Of a DNA stretch of 64,000 bases, positions 46,620-58,187 are shown one piece after another. Position 1 is the first letter of the stretch, and every line of letters starts with the position of its first letter. The DNA is from Gari tellinella. Its lineage: Eukaryota > Mollusca > Bivalvia > Cardiida > Psammobiidae. Both the position numbers and the translations under genes were made by a program. Where the stretch lies: contig OV277864.1 in the NCBI GenBank assembly GCA_922989275.2, positions 682,001 through 746,000 of the forward strand, in the 5' to 3' direction. Under the pieces are notes generated by a model. That model had not been told where the DNA came from and did no database searches. It saw only the letters and a list, made by a program, of their open reading frames with translations.

Positions 46620-48700
46620 CCGGGGAAGTGGTCAATTACCATTTTATTTGGTCAAACGAAAGGCGTCTTGATACGGGATATTCTGGTCTGACTATATACT
46701 TAAGAACCAAATAATGGTTTGGTAGAGGCTTCTATTGGCGTGTTGTAATAGAGGTGGTAGGCCCTGCATAGTTTAACATTTTACCCTGAGGAAAAAGTTC
46801 CTGCCATAGGTCATTGACTTAGTATAGATGTGATGTATGATCATAAAGTATTCACGTGAATATTTCGATGCACTTATATGCTTCACTCTGCACTTACGAT
46901 GGTATTTATAAATGGATTCCTCAAAGCAACAGAAAATGATGCCATTACTTGAGAACATGATTTTAATGTCTTCCACGATGTCTTGGACATAAAGACTTGT
47001 TCTTGTATCCGCTTCCTCGTGGTATGGAGCGGCATTTGTGTACTACAGTCGTTGGCAACAACAGATTGGCATGCAGTGATGTAAATTGCTTTGTTTCCTT
47101 GGTTTTCATTGGCAGCCACATCTCCCGTCAAGAGATCAAAAAGTTCTTCTTTAGATATTTAAATTCTAATGAAATAAGTAGAAATTCACCGGTAGTCTTG
47201 TCTGATGTGAAACGTCCTTACTTGTGCCTTTCCCCTCTTTTTCCTCGGATTGCCCGTTTGTGACTATATGTATCACTTTTGTGTGGGTCGCAGAAAACAT
47301 CAACCTTTTAGCAACTTTGAAACTGTCTGTTTGTCCATGGTATGAAAGCATTTTGACTGTACTATGTCGTATCCAACATGTAGTAGTTCCTGTTTATTAT
47401 TTGGGTCTAGGTTCTCATATGGTTCCGACTTGCAGGTCGGATGTCTCGGTCTTTCCTGCTGAGAACAAATTTTGTGCCAAGGTTGATTTCCATTGGGAAA
47501 GAAGTTATTCTGGGCCTGAGTTTATAAAAATCTAAGTAACATTTCATATACATGTATAACTAGTATTTGCATACATAAGTCTACTGTAAAACTTTATTAA
47601 ACCTCTGGGCCACATCATCTACACGTACTTGGGAAACTGTGAACAGTTGACTAAACAGATTAGTAATGCTTTTTAGTTCATCATTGTCATGTTTCACTTT
47701 TGACTTTGCTTTAGTGATTGGTATTTCAAAATGTGGTATTTTGTTGTTATTTATTGTAACCTGATTTGGTTAGGTCCTGTCTATTACCACTTGTTTCACA
47801 TATTCTGGCATCACTGTCTAAATTGTGCCTAAAGCATTTCTTGTTGCCATGCGTATGAAATTTCAGAATGAATCACACTGCTCATGTGACTCTTCTAGAA
47901 ATTGAGTTTTCATACTGTTCATACCTTTTGAAAGTCTCTTGTTTTGAGGATCTAATGGTTATAGCTACACAATGTTTTTTTATCAAGGTTATTTTTCTGA
48001 AATTAATTTAGAATTTTAACATTTCAGGCCAAGATATCACCCAGCCTTTATATGCATCCAGATTCTCTGTCAGTTCAATGTCACCTTGATTGTTCTGCTC
48101 ATTTGCCCGATGAAGCGATTTGGCAGAAAACTTGTGATTTATTTTTGGAAATACCCAATATTTTTGGATAACATTGTTGCTGGTATCAGATAGTGATTTC
48201 ATAATTCTTGTATGAACTTGTAACCAGTGTGTATTGTTGGTGTGGTATAGAATAAAGAAGAATATGGGACGATCTGCTCTAAACACTGACATAAAGTGTG
48301 CACTTTAATTCACAATGTGCACGTACAAAAAGGAGAACCAACATCTCTTAACGTAGTATAAGGTCCCAGTATTTGAATGTAGAACACTTTCCTGTGTTGT
48401 TGTTTATCCAGGCAACACATATTCCGTCATCTGCTTGATCATTCATAATTTGGAATGATTCCTGTTTTAATTTAGCTTATACCAAAACTGTCACTTTGTA
48501 AGCATATGGTGTTTTGATAAAATAGTCAAATGAGTTGCAAAAATGAATGAATCGGCTGTTCCCGGTGTTACCACATCAGCTTTTGTTAAGTCTTGTCCAT
48601 CCAGATTCGCCTCACAGCTACGGACAATCCTACAAATGGCAATCTCAACAGTCGATATGCAGACCTCCAAGCATCATCACTGAACGTATTTGGCTAAAGT
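46620..48700 (-). pseudogene. Degenerate HEEADTR-motif protein of a DNA transposon
   Basis: Reading the minus strand across frames, fragments appear in a plausible protein order: GLHIE-like text, KADVVTPGTADSF (about 48544-48590), KYWDLILR and LLFVRAH, a block with HTNNTHWLQVHTR (48.2 kb), SAKSLHRANEQNN, MATRNALGTI (about 47821-47850), KIPHFEIPITKAKSK (about 47.7 kb), HEEADTR (47001-47021) and LLQHANRSLYQ (about 46.7 kb). I recall the same order in multi-copy uncharacterised proteins of molluscs and cnidarians. Stops and frameshifts break it many times. HEEADTR resembles the acidic EAEA motif of FEN/XPG nucleases; function is inferred. There is no intact copy here. Confidence 0.65.
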
Positions 48701-49679
48701 AAAGAGTAAATATCTCTAGGCTATCAAGCTGTCAGTAGGGCACCTACCCCATTACCCACCCACAAACAACACTGTTGCCCTAGTCCATAGTGTAGGAATC
48801 AATAGTTGATTTTTTTCTTGATCTACTAAACTAAACTAATAAGAAATATGCTCAATACCTAATCAAAGTATTGCAAAATACTAGATTTCGATGAGACAAA
48901 CTGTTTCAACTCAATAATATGGTCGTTATTACCAATTATTTTGGCACGAGTGGGCTTCTGTAGTTTACAAAATGAACTTGGAGAGGTCTAATGAAAAATG
49001 AATATTTACTTCTTTTTTTGTTTTATAATATATTTACATTTTATAGGCAATATATGTTTCATCTAATTGGTTATTGTGCATTTCCACAATTTTATTCCAT
49101 AGGAAAATGATGTTATAAGCTGCGTGTTTGCAGCAAGTCGCGAAAACTCATGACAATTCCTTTTTCTTTACTATGTAATTACATGATTAATTCTCATTTC
49201 AGTTAAACGTACTACATGTATTGGCTATTTATCAGCCATACTTTCAAAAATAGAAACAAACAGACGTATTGTGTCATGGTTATCAGACGCTCAAATCAGA
49301 AAAAACATGGTATGGTGGCCTCAATGAGACATAACCTAAATTCCGTAATCTATCAAACAAATGTTTTTTCTTTAATAATTTGAAGCAAATAAGTTATCAT
49401 TTTATATCGACGTTTTTTCTTATAATATTTATGTGATAAAACATGCACTTTTTAGTATCATTCAGATTTATCGGCCCTAGCTTAAAATGGGCCACTTTTT
49501 ATCACATTTTCAATATTTTTTCGCGAGCTGCACTGTTTTCAATAGAAAAGACGCACCAAATGTAAATTTATCACACAGATACTACTCAGTTTATGTATAT
49601 TTTATATTAATCAGCTCCAAAACATCACATTATATTGCAGTTCCTACTGCTGAAATGGAGCTCTAAAAAGTCAGTGTAC

Positions 49680-49839
49680 GTTGGCCGCCATTTTGAATTT
49701 TTCAAAAAGTAGGTCACCTAGCCCGGGCACCTATATGCCATTTGATTGTATAGGTGTCATACTATACATGTGAGACGTTTGGTGCTTTAATCCACTCTGT
49801 AACGATTTGGCCAAAAAATGGACATAAGCAACTAGACTA
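49680..49839 (-). repeat. Right terminal inverted repeat
   Basis: Ends in TAAGCAACTAGACTA. It lies upstream of the minus-strand pseudogene and includes CAAAATGGCGGCC (minus strand, about 49683-49695), a close match to YY1 sites; this end would be the promoter side. Confidence 0.65.
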
Positions 49840-49842
49840 TTA

Positions 49843-50682
49843 CACATACCGTTTGAAATCCATTTTCATTTTCAAAACGTAAGGAAACAATACCGATTTG
49901 CAACTTTTACTTTTAACCTCTACTTCATTCAAGCGTTAACAGTGCATTTATAACAACACACATTTGGTTAAAAATAAAGCATCGTGTAAAAGAAATATTT
50001 ACGAACATTTTGATACCACACTTGCCTATATTTCTTTAAAAAAAGATAGAAATTTTAATTCCTAAACAAGTGCACAGTTTCTTTTTCGTGTCATTATATG
50101 AGAAAAATTACCGTAAGAATATCAATAATATTTCAATCCAAGCATGTACATCTATGGCCGTTTAATCTGGGCACAAACTTGTTAATGAATTCAATAGCGT
50201 TTGGGAGGAAACTGTTATTTCTATGTTAACCACATGTACTATAACGCCTGCGTCGAAATTGGCGTCTGCAGTTGTGTTCAGATCAAGTTCTGTTTTATTT
50301 TAGTTTTTGCAACTTTTTGCGGCTGTAAAAAGTCGCCCCGTACTTCATTCTCAGTGTTGTTATACTTTCTGGTCCTTTGGAATCATTGATTTCAGCGCAT
50401 TTACAGTTGAAAGTTGAATTCCGCTTAAGCCGGTGCTAGGGGGCGTGAGCACTGTTGCATATTATAGTATTGCTCATGAACAGACTCAATTAAACCGAGT
50501 CTGCAATTTTCAGTATTTGCTTTGTTTTCTGTGATTTCAAAGGATCTCCCCTTATTAAGATTTTTTGAACACGCGGGTCAAAACAGTTTTAAACCAGATA
50601 AGACTCCTTGAATTGTGCCATCTGGAACAAAACTGCTAGCCAAATAAACTTAAGTAGAGATTACATGTCGGAGGCCAATGAC
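49843..50682. other. Non-coding DNA
   Basis: A decayed hairpin remnant near 50585-50640; otherwise nothing recognised. Confidence 0.4.
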
Positions 50683-51347
50683 TAATACAGCGCCCCTCCC
50701 TACAACGACCTTCCCAACAAATATTTCTTCCTTACAACAATGCTTGCTACTGTTCCCCAAAAATGCCGACTATCTAACACGTTCACTGCTGCAATATCGT
50801 CTACGTAAAATTGGCGTATGCTGTTGTTTCTCAAAATTAAACGTGAGTGGACCGTTTGACAGAAAACATAAACATGTAATGACGAGTGACAAACAACTTG
50901 AATCTAGACCAGACGCTAAAAGCGCATCCGTGGTTAAAGTCACTGTGACTTACACCACTAAGCTCCTCACCGCTGTGGGTTCGAATCCCGGTCTGGTCAT
51001 TCGGACTTTTCATGTGGGGAAGCAGCTGGCTTGCGGAAGTTCAGTGGTTATACCCAGTTGCCGATTTGTGCCAAAAACAGTGCATAAAGGGCTTCTGGGG
51101 TCTTCCTCCACCTGTAATTGGCTGGACGTCGCGATATGACTGAAATACTGTTAAAAGCTACGTAAAATCATAGCGAATCAAACCAGATCAGACGCCGCGT
51201 TACGCGGCGTCTGATCTGTATTCAAGCTGTTTTCAAATGTAAGCCAATTCTTAGTTGTCCCTCCTCATAACAACTCCCTCCGAACAACACACGCAATCTT
51301 TGTCTCCAATCGGGTGTTGTTGTAGAGAAGGAGCACTGCACACAAAG
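50683..51347. mobile_element. G-family MITE interrupted by a SINE
   Basis: Starts CAGCGCCCCTCCCTACAAC and ends GTTGTAGAGAAGGAGCACTG. The right half keeps CAGATCAGACGCCGCGTTAC and its mirror; the left arm (CTTGAATCTAGACCAGACGC) is cut off at 50925 by the SINE. Confidence 0.7.
50926..51180 (+). mobile_element. tRNA-derived SINE
   Basis: B box in GTGGGTTCGAATCCCGG at 50976-50992 with a tRNA-like 5' head. The body contains AGCTGGCTTGCGGAAG and GGGTCTTCCTCCACC, ending CGTAAAATCATAGCG. The body matches the SINE at 30614-30840. It has no ORF of its own; the 153-codon frame over this region is chance. Confidence 0.75.
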
Positions 51348-52319
51348 GGGTTCTGGTGGCTCTGATTTTGTTCACTTAATATGGAATAGGCAAAGCCTTT
51401 AAGCGAGCACTGCTAAACCATCTTCAGAAAGCAAAGAATGAAGATTGTAACAAAATAGTATACGATTATGCGTAAATACATGTTTTATATATCTACTTAA
51501 GAAATAAGCAAGTGCAGCTGTACATTTTGGAGCAAATTAAGAATATGTTCACACAAGAATCATTCCATTAATTGTTCCTCTAACCTTTGAACAGAATGAC
51601 ACTTACCCAAACCCTATTCCTACTGAATGAGGGTCAAAATCGCCCACATCCATTATTCCAAATTTAATGGCCTATGTCCATAACAGCCCGGTTCAAAACG
51701 GCCCAGTTTGTATAGACGCATATCATTTGCAGTTGTGTTAAATAGAGGGTTTGAATAATAGCACATGTATACAGCATGTTTTAATCTCAGGGTAATTCTT
51801 CGAATTGATGACACAATATGATTGAATTTCTCAAAAATCTTATTGAATGAAATACCAAATTAAGTGTGAACATGTTGATCTAAACTTATTTATCATTGCT
51901 GCGTGACCGCTACTGCTAGTTAGTAGAAGCCATTAACACAATTATTATCAATTATCTTAATAATTTGAATAGCTACTTTCACTACTACTACTTCTCTGAC
52001 TAGCTGAGCAATATGTACCACTACTTCTACACTGGAATTCTAGTGCTGCCACAAGTATAGTCATGATCACCATTAGTAAAAGCAGTTATAACGAGCGAAG
52101 CGAGCTTCTACGGTTACGTATACAATAAATTTCAAGTTAAAATTCACATTTTAGTAGTAGCACCATCATAAGCAAAATGAATAATTATTAATTATATACT
52201 TTCTACTTTACTTTACCATACCAATATGGGAAATTTAAAAGTTGCCGAAACGTTGCGTTGTTTTGGTCACCCGAAAATCGATTCAACGTACATACAGGTA
52301 AAAAACCAGTGAAATTTAA
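51348..52319. other. AT-rich non-coding DNA
   Basis: Nothing recognised apart from short tri-nucleotide runs near 51980-52010. Confidence 0.4.
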
Positions 52320-52329
52320 TTGAAAATGA

Positions 52330-52342
52330 CCCCCCCCCCCCC
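52330..52342 (+). repeat. Poly-C tract
   Basis: Thirteen consecutive C residues. Confidence 0.9.
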
Positions 52343-52363
52343 TTACCATAAATGATTCGCTTT

Positions 52364-52396
52364 TCGCGAAAATGGCCCTCCGGGCCATTTTCGCGA
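52364..52396. repeat. GC-rich hairpin
   Basis: TCGCGAAAATGGCCC and its exact mirror around a 3-base loop, in very AT-rich surroundings. Confidence 0.85.
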
Positions 52397-52597
52397 GCGT
52401 GCTCGCTATTAATAGTGTAATATTTAAGCTTTGCAATAATTATTCAAATTAATCGTGCAATGTAAAGTTATGTAAAGGTTTTCCAAAGTGATAACTTTGT
52501 TTTTAATTTGTAGACACTAGAGTATAACTATTGTTAATATCTTTCCATATCTAGCATATATATACCCGTGTATATGTTATCCTCCATCTGTGTAATC

Positions 52598-52720
52598 AGT
52601 CATTTCATGAATTGACTAAAAATAGTAAAAAATAAGTCAAGCATTTCGTGAAATCACTAAAATGTTTAGTAATTTCGTGAAATTACTGAAAAACACATTC
52701 AGTCCTTTCAGGAATGACTG
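52598..52720. repeat. Cluster of four short palindromes
   Basis: Four dyads of 20-24 bp at 52598-52617, 52635-52658, 52668-52687 and 52700-52720, each close to AGTNATTTCGTGAAATNACT with a shared TTTCRTGAA-type centre. Centre spacing is about 30-40 bp. The regular form suggests binding sites or a small tandem repeat; no function is known to me. Confidence 0.7.
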
Positions 52721-53593
52721 AATAGACTTTATTAGCTTCTGTATTACTTTGTTATATTTACATTCGCCCCGCATTGTCCTTATATAACACTATTCTAAAA
52801 GGAGACTTGCATATTTCAATGAATGCCCACTTAAAATCCAGTTCTAGCCAGCTGGTTTAGGGGCAGAGCTATACTGATCACTTTCAAATCGATACAGAGA
52901 AGTCCGTATGGTTAACGCGGAGTAATCAAGTATGGCGTGTGTATAAATCGGTTTTAAAAAACGCGACCTAAATTTAAGATGCTTATCATACAAGTATTTC
53001 GTAAATTCGTGTGTTTTTAAATATCTCAAAAGGGATTTTAAACATAACGAAAAAAGTTTACCGGTTAAAAGTCTAAATTTATCCAGTAAATATAATATGT
53101 GATTGGGACTAGTTTCAGTTCATATATAGAGATCGTTACTACGATAGCAACGGGCAAAGTGTCTATTAGAACGGTTATGCACATTTCTGGTTCATTTCTC
53201 AGCTCACGATGGAATATAAATATAAGAAATAAATTGCGTACTTCCGTTATTCATGAGCTGATGGCACTTCCATGCTTTTACTAGCAAAGTTAAGCGAGAA
53301 GCCCTTCGGCTAAGAAAAACACGAATCAACATTATCTTATAGTTATATTACATTGGTTAATTGGAAATAAAAAATTCAATCTCTTTAAACAACTGTTTAT
53401 TCATAACCGATTTATAATCATAATCATATTTCAACATATCTAAGCCATTACTCCATAGCCTGTTTTTTATGTTTAAGGCTGGTTTAAAGTAAAACGGCAT
53501 GCTTATTAATGCTGCGTTTACACTCAGCCACGGTGTTTATTGGGAAAGAGTTGTGATAAAAATTGTGTCGCTTTTCCCTTCAGTTTAGTTTAA
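52721..53593. other. Non-coding DNA
   Basis: Short frames only; nothing recognised. Confidence 0.4.
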
Positions 53594-53833
53594 GCTTTTC
53601 ACTCTTAATGTCGTCATAAAACGCATTTGCAAACAGTTTTGATCCCGATCAGACACCGCGTAACGCGGCGTCTGATCCGGATCAAAACTGTTTTCTACTT
53701 GTTTTGAAATTAGGTCAGTTATACTGCTTTAATTATAAATTTGAAACGATATTGTAGACAACAATATTGAAGCAGACGACAATATTGCGGTGAAGGGGTA
53801 AAAACCTCACGATACATTTGATCATGACAGGGC
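53594..53833. mobile_element. TTAA-A hairpin MITE, ends worn
   Basis: TTTTCACTCTTAATGTCGTC to GATCATGACAGGGC; core 1 at about 53630-53693 with arms TTTTGATCC and GGATCAAAA, a variant shared by both arms. Confidence 0.7.
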
Positions 53834-54123
53834 TATAAAAACTTCTTTTGTTTGTAAATGAACTAATAACAACCTTCAGTGAGAATGTTATCAACGCCTA
53901 AATGCCTACGCTACTTGTAATTTGCTGGAGAGAAGTAACGTCGACAATGATTCCAATTATCAAGTGTCTCCTTTATTGGCCAAATGTTTTCTCCTAAACT
54001 AATCATACGAAGTGGAATTCTTAGTTAAAACGTCAAAGCTAATAAGGTAATGGACATATTTACCGGAACGATGTAGGCTGAGCTGTTAACACGTTAGATA
54101 CGAGAACACACGATTTCTAGAAA

Positions 54124-54420
54124 CAGTGCTCCCTCCTTACAACTGCACTCCGAACAATGACTCCTTCCTTAAAACGACGCTCTTCGGTATTGCCCAAACA
54201 AGACAATTTCATCCAACCTTTTCACTTCTGCGATATCGTCTGTTATAAAATTTCGTCTGCTGTTTTTCTAAAAGTTACATATTTGACCATTTCAGAGTAA
54301 CACACTTACGCGGTGTCCGATCTGGATTAAAGCTGTTTGCAAATGTAAGCCAATTTCCCTCCCTATAACGTCTCCCTCCGAACAAGGAACACATTTTTGT
54401 CTCCCATTGGGATCACTGTA
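54124..54420. mobile_element. G-family MITE, core damaged
   Basis: CAGTGCTCCCTCCTTACAAC to CCATTGGGATCACTG. The left half of core 1 is missing: TTACGCGGTGTCCGATCTGG follows directly. A separate hairpin remnant with GATCAGACACCGAGG follows at 54430-54490. Confidence 0.65.
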
Positions 54421-54789
54421 TTTACAAAAAACGTCGATCTGGATCAGACACCGAGGAACATGTGTCTGATCTGAGTCCATTTTTTTTACTGTTTGCGATT
54501 AGAAATTATACATTCAGTTATAATTACATGTAAGAAACACCGGACTTAATTGGAAAACACTTGCAGCTTACAGCACTTTATTAATTCAGCGTGCCAAAAT
54601 GATTAAGGTTATCATTGTTAGCGTTATAAATATCGAAATACTCGTTACTGCTAATACATTTATTATTGAAATAATATCTCAGCATGAAAATGTCCAACAT
54701 CATTTGCTGTTACAATTATATCACTATATTTACCGAAAACATGGAATTGACATATATAACCGGTAACTGCTTATACTAATACTACCTCC

Positions 54790-54850
54790 ACTTCTTCTGC
54801 CAGTAATAGTAGTGGTGAAAGTGGTAGTGGTAGTAGTAGTAGTAATGTTT
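54790..54850. repeat. (GTA)n-type microsatellite
   Basis: Imperfect TAGTAGTGG and (TAG)5 repeats. Confidence 0.8.
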
Positions 54851-54951
54851 TAGTAGTTTCACGCGAGGTAGGACTAATAATGGATCTTGGGTAGTTACAC
54901 AGATACGTGTAGCATTTTGTGTTGTTGTTAGGTCTCCTATGGTAATTTTAT

Positions 54952-55145
54952 ATCAACTTCACTGCCATGACATCATCAGTATTAAACAATTATCGTCTGC
55001 TGTTAATTCTCAAATTTTAATCTTAGGCATTTTGACCGAAGAAATATTCAAATGAGTGTCAAACAGCGTAACATGGCGTCTAATCTGGTTCCAAACGTTT
55101 TCCAAATAACTATTGTACTCGGGGCAAGGCAATGAAGGGGTTCAA
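54952..55145. mobile_element. TTAA-E MITE, core truncated
   Basis: TCAACTTCACTGCCATGACA to GGCAATGAAGGGGTTCAA. Core 1 has lost most of its left arm (CAAACAGCGTAACATGGCG). Confidence 0.7.
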
Positions 55146-55160
55146 CTTTATTTTATATGT

Positions 55161-55412
55161 TTAACCCTTTCCCTTATAGAAGCGACTCTAGCACATTCAT
55201 TTTATTCATCCGCTGAAGAAAATAGTTCCAAATTATACCGGAATGAATATGTGTCATATTTAATACCTTCCTTATTCTAGCAGTTAATAGCTTAAAGTAG
55301 GCTGAAAGTAAAGCAGAATGCGCCGTAGGGCGCATTCTGCTTTACTTTCAACCTGCTTTAAGTAGTCACATATCTTCAATACTAGAAACAATGCTATCAG
55401 GTAAAGGGTTAA
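55161..55412. mobile_element. TTAA-B hairpin MITE
   Basis: TTAA at 55161-55164 and 55409-55412, ends TTAACCCTTTCCC and GGTAAAGGGTTAA. Core 2 at about 55293-55362, arms AAAGTAGGCTGAAAGTAAAG and mirror, centre AATGCGCCGTAGGGCGCATT. 252 bp. Confidence 0.85.
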
Positions 55413-56221
55413 CACCATTTATTATCAAAAGCTAACATGTTTTCGGGTTTAACATTTCGTTGAAAAACGATGGAATTATACAACCGACTTCTGATATCAT
55501 ACAATTTATTCTTGTATGTTATCGGCTTATGATACATGGTACGTAAGCGTATCAATAGAGCAATATTGATTTGTTATATCTGAAGCACTTAATAACTGCC
55601 ACAAAATCTGACCTGAGAATTGAATGCCACACTATCATATTTGTGTCTTTCTGCGATACGTGCTATAAAATACGGAAATGAACGAATAATCTAATAGTAT
55701 GATGTTCGTCTCTTACATGTAGAACTTAACTCGACTTCACCTGTACTTCAAACTTAATATGTGTCCAGCACACTTGTATCGATGTATGTTGAGTAAAAAA
55801 GCATAAAACATCGAAATCAACAGACGACATTTTAATCGTTTCTTTTAACTTTAGTAAACTATGCAAAAAGTTTGAAATCAAATTAGACGCTGCGTTACTC
55901 CCCGTCTGGTTAGCATCCAAACTGTTAATTTTAATAGTTCTTAAGTCAAAATACGTTAAATTATATTTGAAAAATAACAGCAGACGGCAATTGTTTAAAT
56001 TTGATGACGACACGCCAGTGACGTGTTAATGTCATTTCAACAGAGAAAACACATTTACATCTAGATCTTTATTGTTTGCAAATACCAATCAAGTTTTATT
56101 TAAGCAAGAATATACTACATTTGTTTAAGTAGCTGTAAGCTTTATCAGTCGTTTCGCTTTTGCTCAAATCCGACCAATAAAATGATTGAGAACGATCTCA
56201 GGCTAAACTTTAACGCTTAAT
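55413..56221. other. Non-coding DNA with one core 1 hairpin
   Basis: A weakly paired core 1 relative lies at 55865-55930 (AATTAGACGCTGCGTTACTC). No gene. Confidence 0.45.
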
Positions 56222-56229
56222 AAGCTAGA

Positions 56230-56623
56230 ACAGGACCCAAATTGTTTGACACTCTTATCTTTATTTAATAAGTCATACAACCTTAAATCATCTAACTTTG
56301 AAATGTATCTTGCAGACGACATTAACCCTTTACCTCATAGCCTGTTTCTAGTTTTGAAGACATGTGACCACTTAAAGCAGGTTGAAAGTAAAGCAGAATA
56401 TGCCTTAAGGCACATTCTGCTTTACTTTCAGCCTGCTTTAAGCTAAAATCTGCTAGGCAATATAAAATATGTGTAATGTTAATTGTTCATGAGAGTATAA
56501 ACTGGAACTATTTTCTTCGGCGGAGGAATAAATTAAATTCGCTAAAAGTCGCTTCTATGGGGGAAAGGGTTAAAGCGGTGAAGGGGTAAAATCTCCCGCA
56601 TAATTTGATCATAAAAGGGTTAA
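56230..56623. mobile_element. TTAA-A fragment carrying a nested TTAA-B
   Basis: The TTAA-A right half starts inside core 1 (GACCCAAATTGTTTGACAC), is interrupted at a TTAA by the element at 56323-56573, and resumes with AGCGGTGAAGGGGTAAAAT to end at AAAAGGGTTAA. Confidence 0.8.
56323..56573. mobile_element. TTAA-B hairpin MITE nested in TTAA-A
   Basis: TTAA at 56323-56326 and 56570-56573; core 2 at about 56374-56443. 251 bp, opposite orientation to the copy at 55161-55412. Confidence 0.85.
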
Positions 56624-57164
56624 TCAAAATATTTGTTCATGCTTTAGCATACATGTGTTTATTGGGAAAATAGCGTCTCTCATTCCATGTGCTAGCTTGT
56701 TAAGCCTCTTCTAACGAGGTGGTATGTTCATGATTTGCTACAAGGAACATAAATGACGATTGGTCAATACAGTTTGCAGATACACTGGTCTGATAATACC
56801 CGTGGTTCGCCAAGATAAACGCTGGCTTTATACGTGAGGGAAGCAATCGATGGTCTATTTGCCTGTAATGTTATTACGGGGAAATGTTACGGACAACAAC
56901 TGACAATATTGGCAAGTCTTTAAGACGGAAAAGCGATAACATGTGTAACAAGCATTAAATCAAACACAAGTAAATTGTCATTGAATCATAATCGCTGTTT
57001 GAAGATACAGTCGACCATCGTTAATATTGTATGATCCCCTAAAAGGAGATTGTTTGTTAGATGTAAAATACGACTTGCTGCTTTAAATAAGTTAGGCGTA
57101 AAGCCGAAAGCTGCGGAAGGGACATTCTGCTTAACTTTAATTATTTTTATGCAGCTACATGTCT

Positions 57165-57405
57165 TTACACTTTCACGCTCAATGACCCCTTAAAACGCAT
57201 TTGCAAACAGTTTGGGTCCTGATCAGAAGCCGCGTTACGCGGCGTCTGATTAGGAGCCAAACTGTTTGACACTCTTATCGATATATATCAAGTCATACAA
57301 TCTTAAATCGAACTTTGAAACGTGTCTTGCAGACAACGATACTGAAGCAGACGAATATAAAAAGGGGATAACATCTCTCGAATAATTTGACCATGCAAGG
57401 GTTAA
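57165..57405. mobile_element. TTAA-A hairpin MITE, array copy 2
   Basis: Left end TTACACTTTCACGC (worn), right end CAAGGGTTAA; core 1 with asymmetries GATCAGAAGCC and CTGATTAGGAGCC. Confidence 0.8.
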
Positions 57406-57942
57406 AATCTTTTGTTCTTGCTTTAGCATACATGCGTTTATCGGGAAAATAGCGTCTCTTTTTCCATGTGCTAGCTTGTTAAGCCTCTTCTAACGAGGTG
57501 GTATGTTCATGATTTGCTACAAGGAACATTAATGACGATTGGTCAATACAGTTTGCAGATACACTGGTCTGATAATACCCGTCATTCGCCAAGATAAACG
57601 CTGGCTTTATACGTGAGGGAAGCAATCGATGGTCTATTTGCCTGTAATGTAATTACGGGGAAATGTTACGGACAACAACTGACAATATTGGCAAGTCTTT
57701 AAGACGGAAAAGCGATAACATGTGTTACAAGCATTAAATCAAACACAAGTAAATTGTCATTGAGTCATATTCGCTGTTTGAAGATACAGTCGACCATCGT
57801 TAATATTGTATGATCCCCTAAAAGGAGATTGTTTGTTAGATGTAAAATACGACTTGCTGCTTAAGATAAGATAGGCGTAAAGCAGAGAGCTGTGGAAGGG
57901 ACATTCTGCTTAACTTTAATTATTTTTATGCAGCTACATGTC

Positions 57943-58187
57943 TCAACCCTTTCACTCTCAATGACGCCTTAAAACGCATTTGCAAACAGTTTGGGTCTTG
58001 ATCAGATGCCGCGTTACGCGGCGTCTGATCAGGACCCAAACTGTTTGACACTCTTATCGATATATATTAAGTCATACAATCTTAAAAACTTTGAAACGTG
58101 TCTTGCAGACAACGATACTGAAGCAGACGAATATAAAAAGGTAAAGGGGATAACACCTCCCGAATAATTTGATCATTAAAGGGTTAA
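57943..58187. mobile_element. TTAA-A hairpin MITE, array copy 3
   Basis: Left TCAACCCTTTCACTC, right AAAGGGTTAA; core 1 near-perfect with arms TTTGGGTC and GACCCAAA. Confidence 0.85.

Larger units (their letters stand above)
45706..49839. mobile_element. DNA transposon with HEEADTR pseudogene, 4.1 kb
   Basis: Termini are TAGTCTAGTTGCTTA and its inverse, flanked by TTA at 45703-45705 and 49840-49842. Homology between the ends extends about 160 bp with gaps (shared AATCGTTAC, GTGGATTAAAGCA and CCAAAATGGCG). The only protein remnant is the minus-strand pseudogene at 46620-48700. A 3-bp duplication and a FEN/XPG-like motif pair would suit the Academ superfamily; that is inference, and the family may be something else. 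Confidence 0.7.

Noticed and set aside
47224..47535. Plus-strand 103-codon gene
   Set aside because: It is a shadow of the minus-strand HEEADTR pseudogene, whose motifs explain the sequence.
50678..51139. 153-codon plus-strand gene
   Set aside because: The frame crosses a MITE arm and a SINE; no part is unique sequence.
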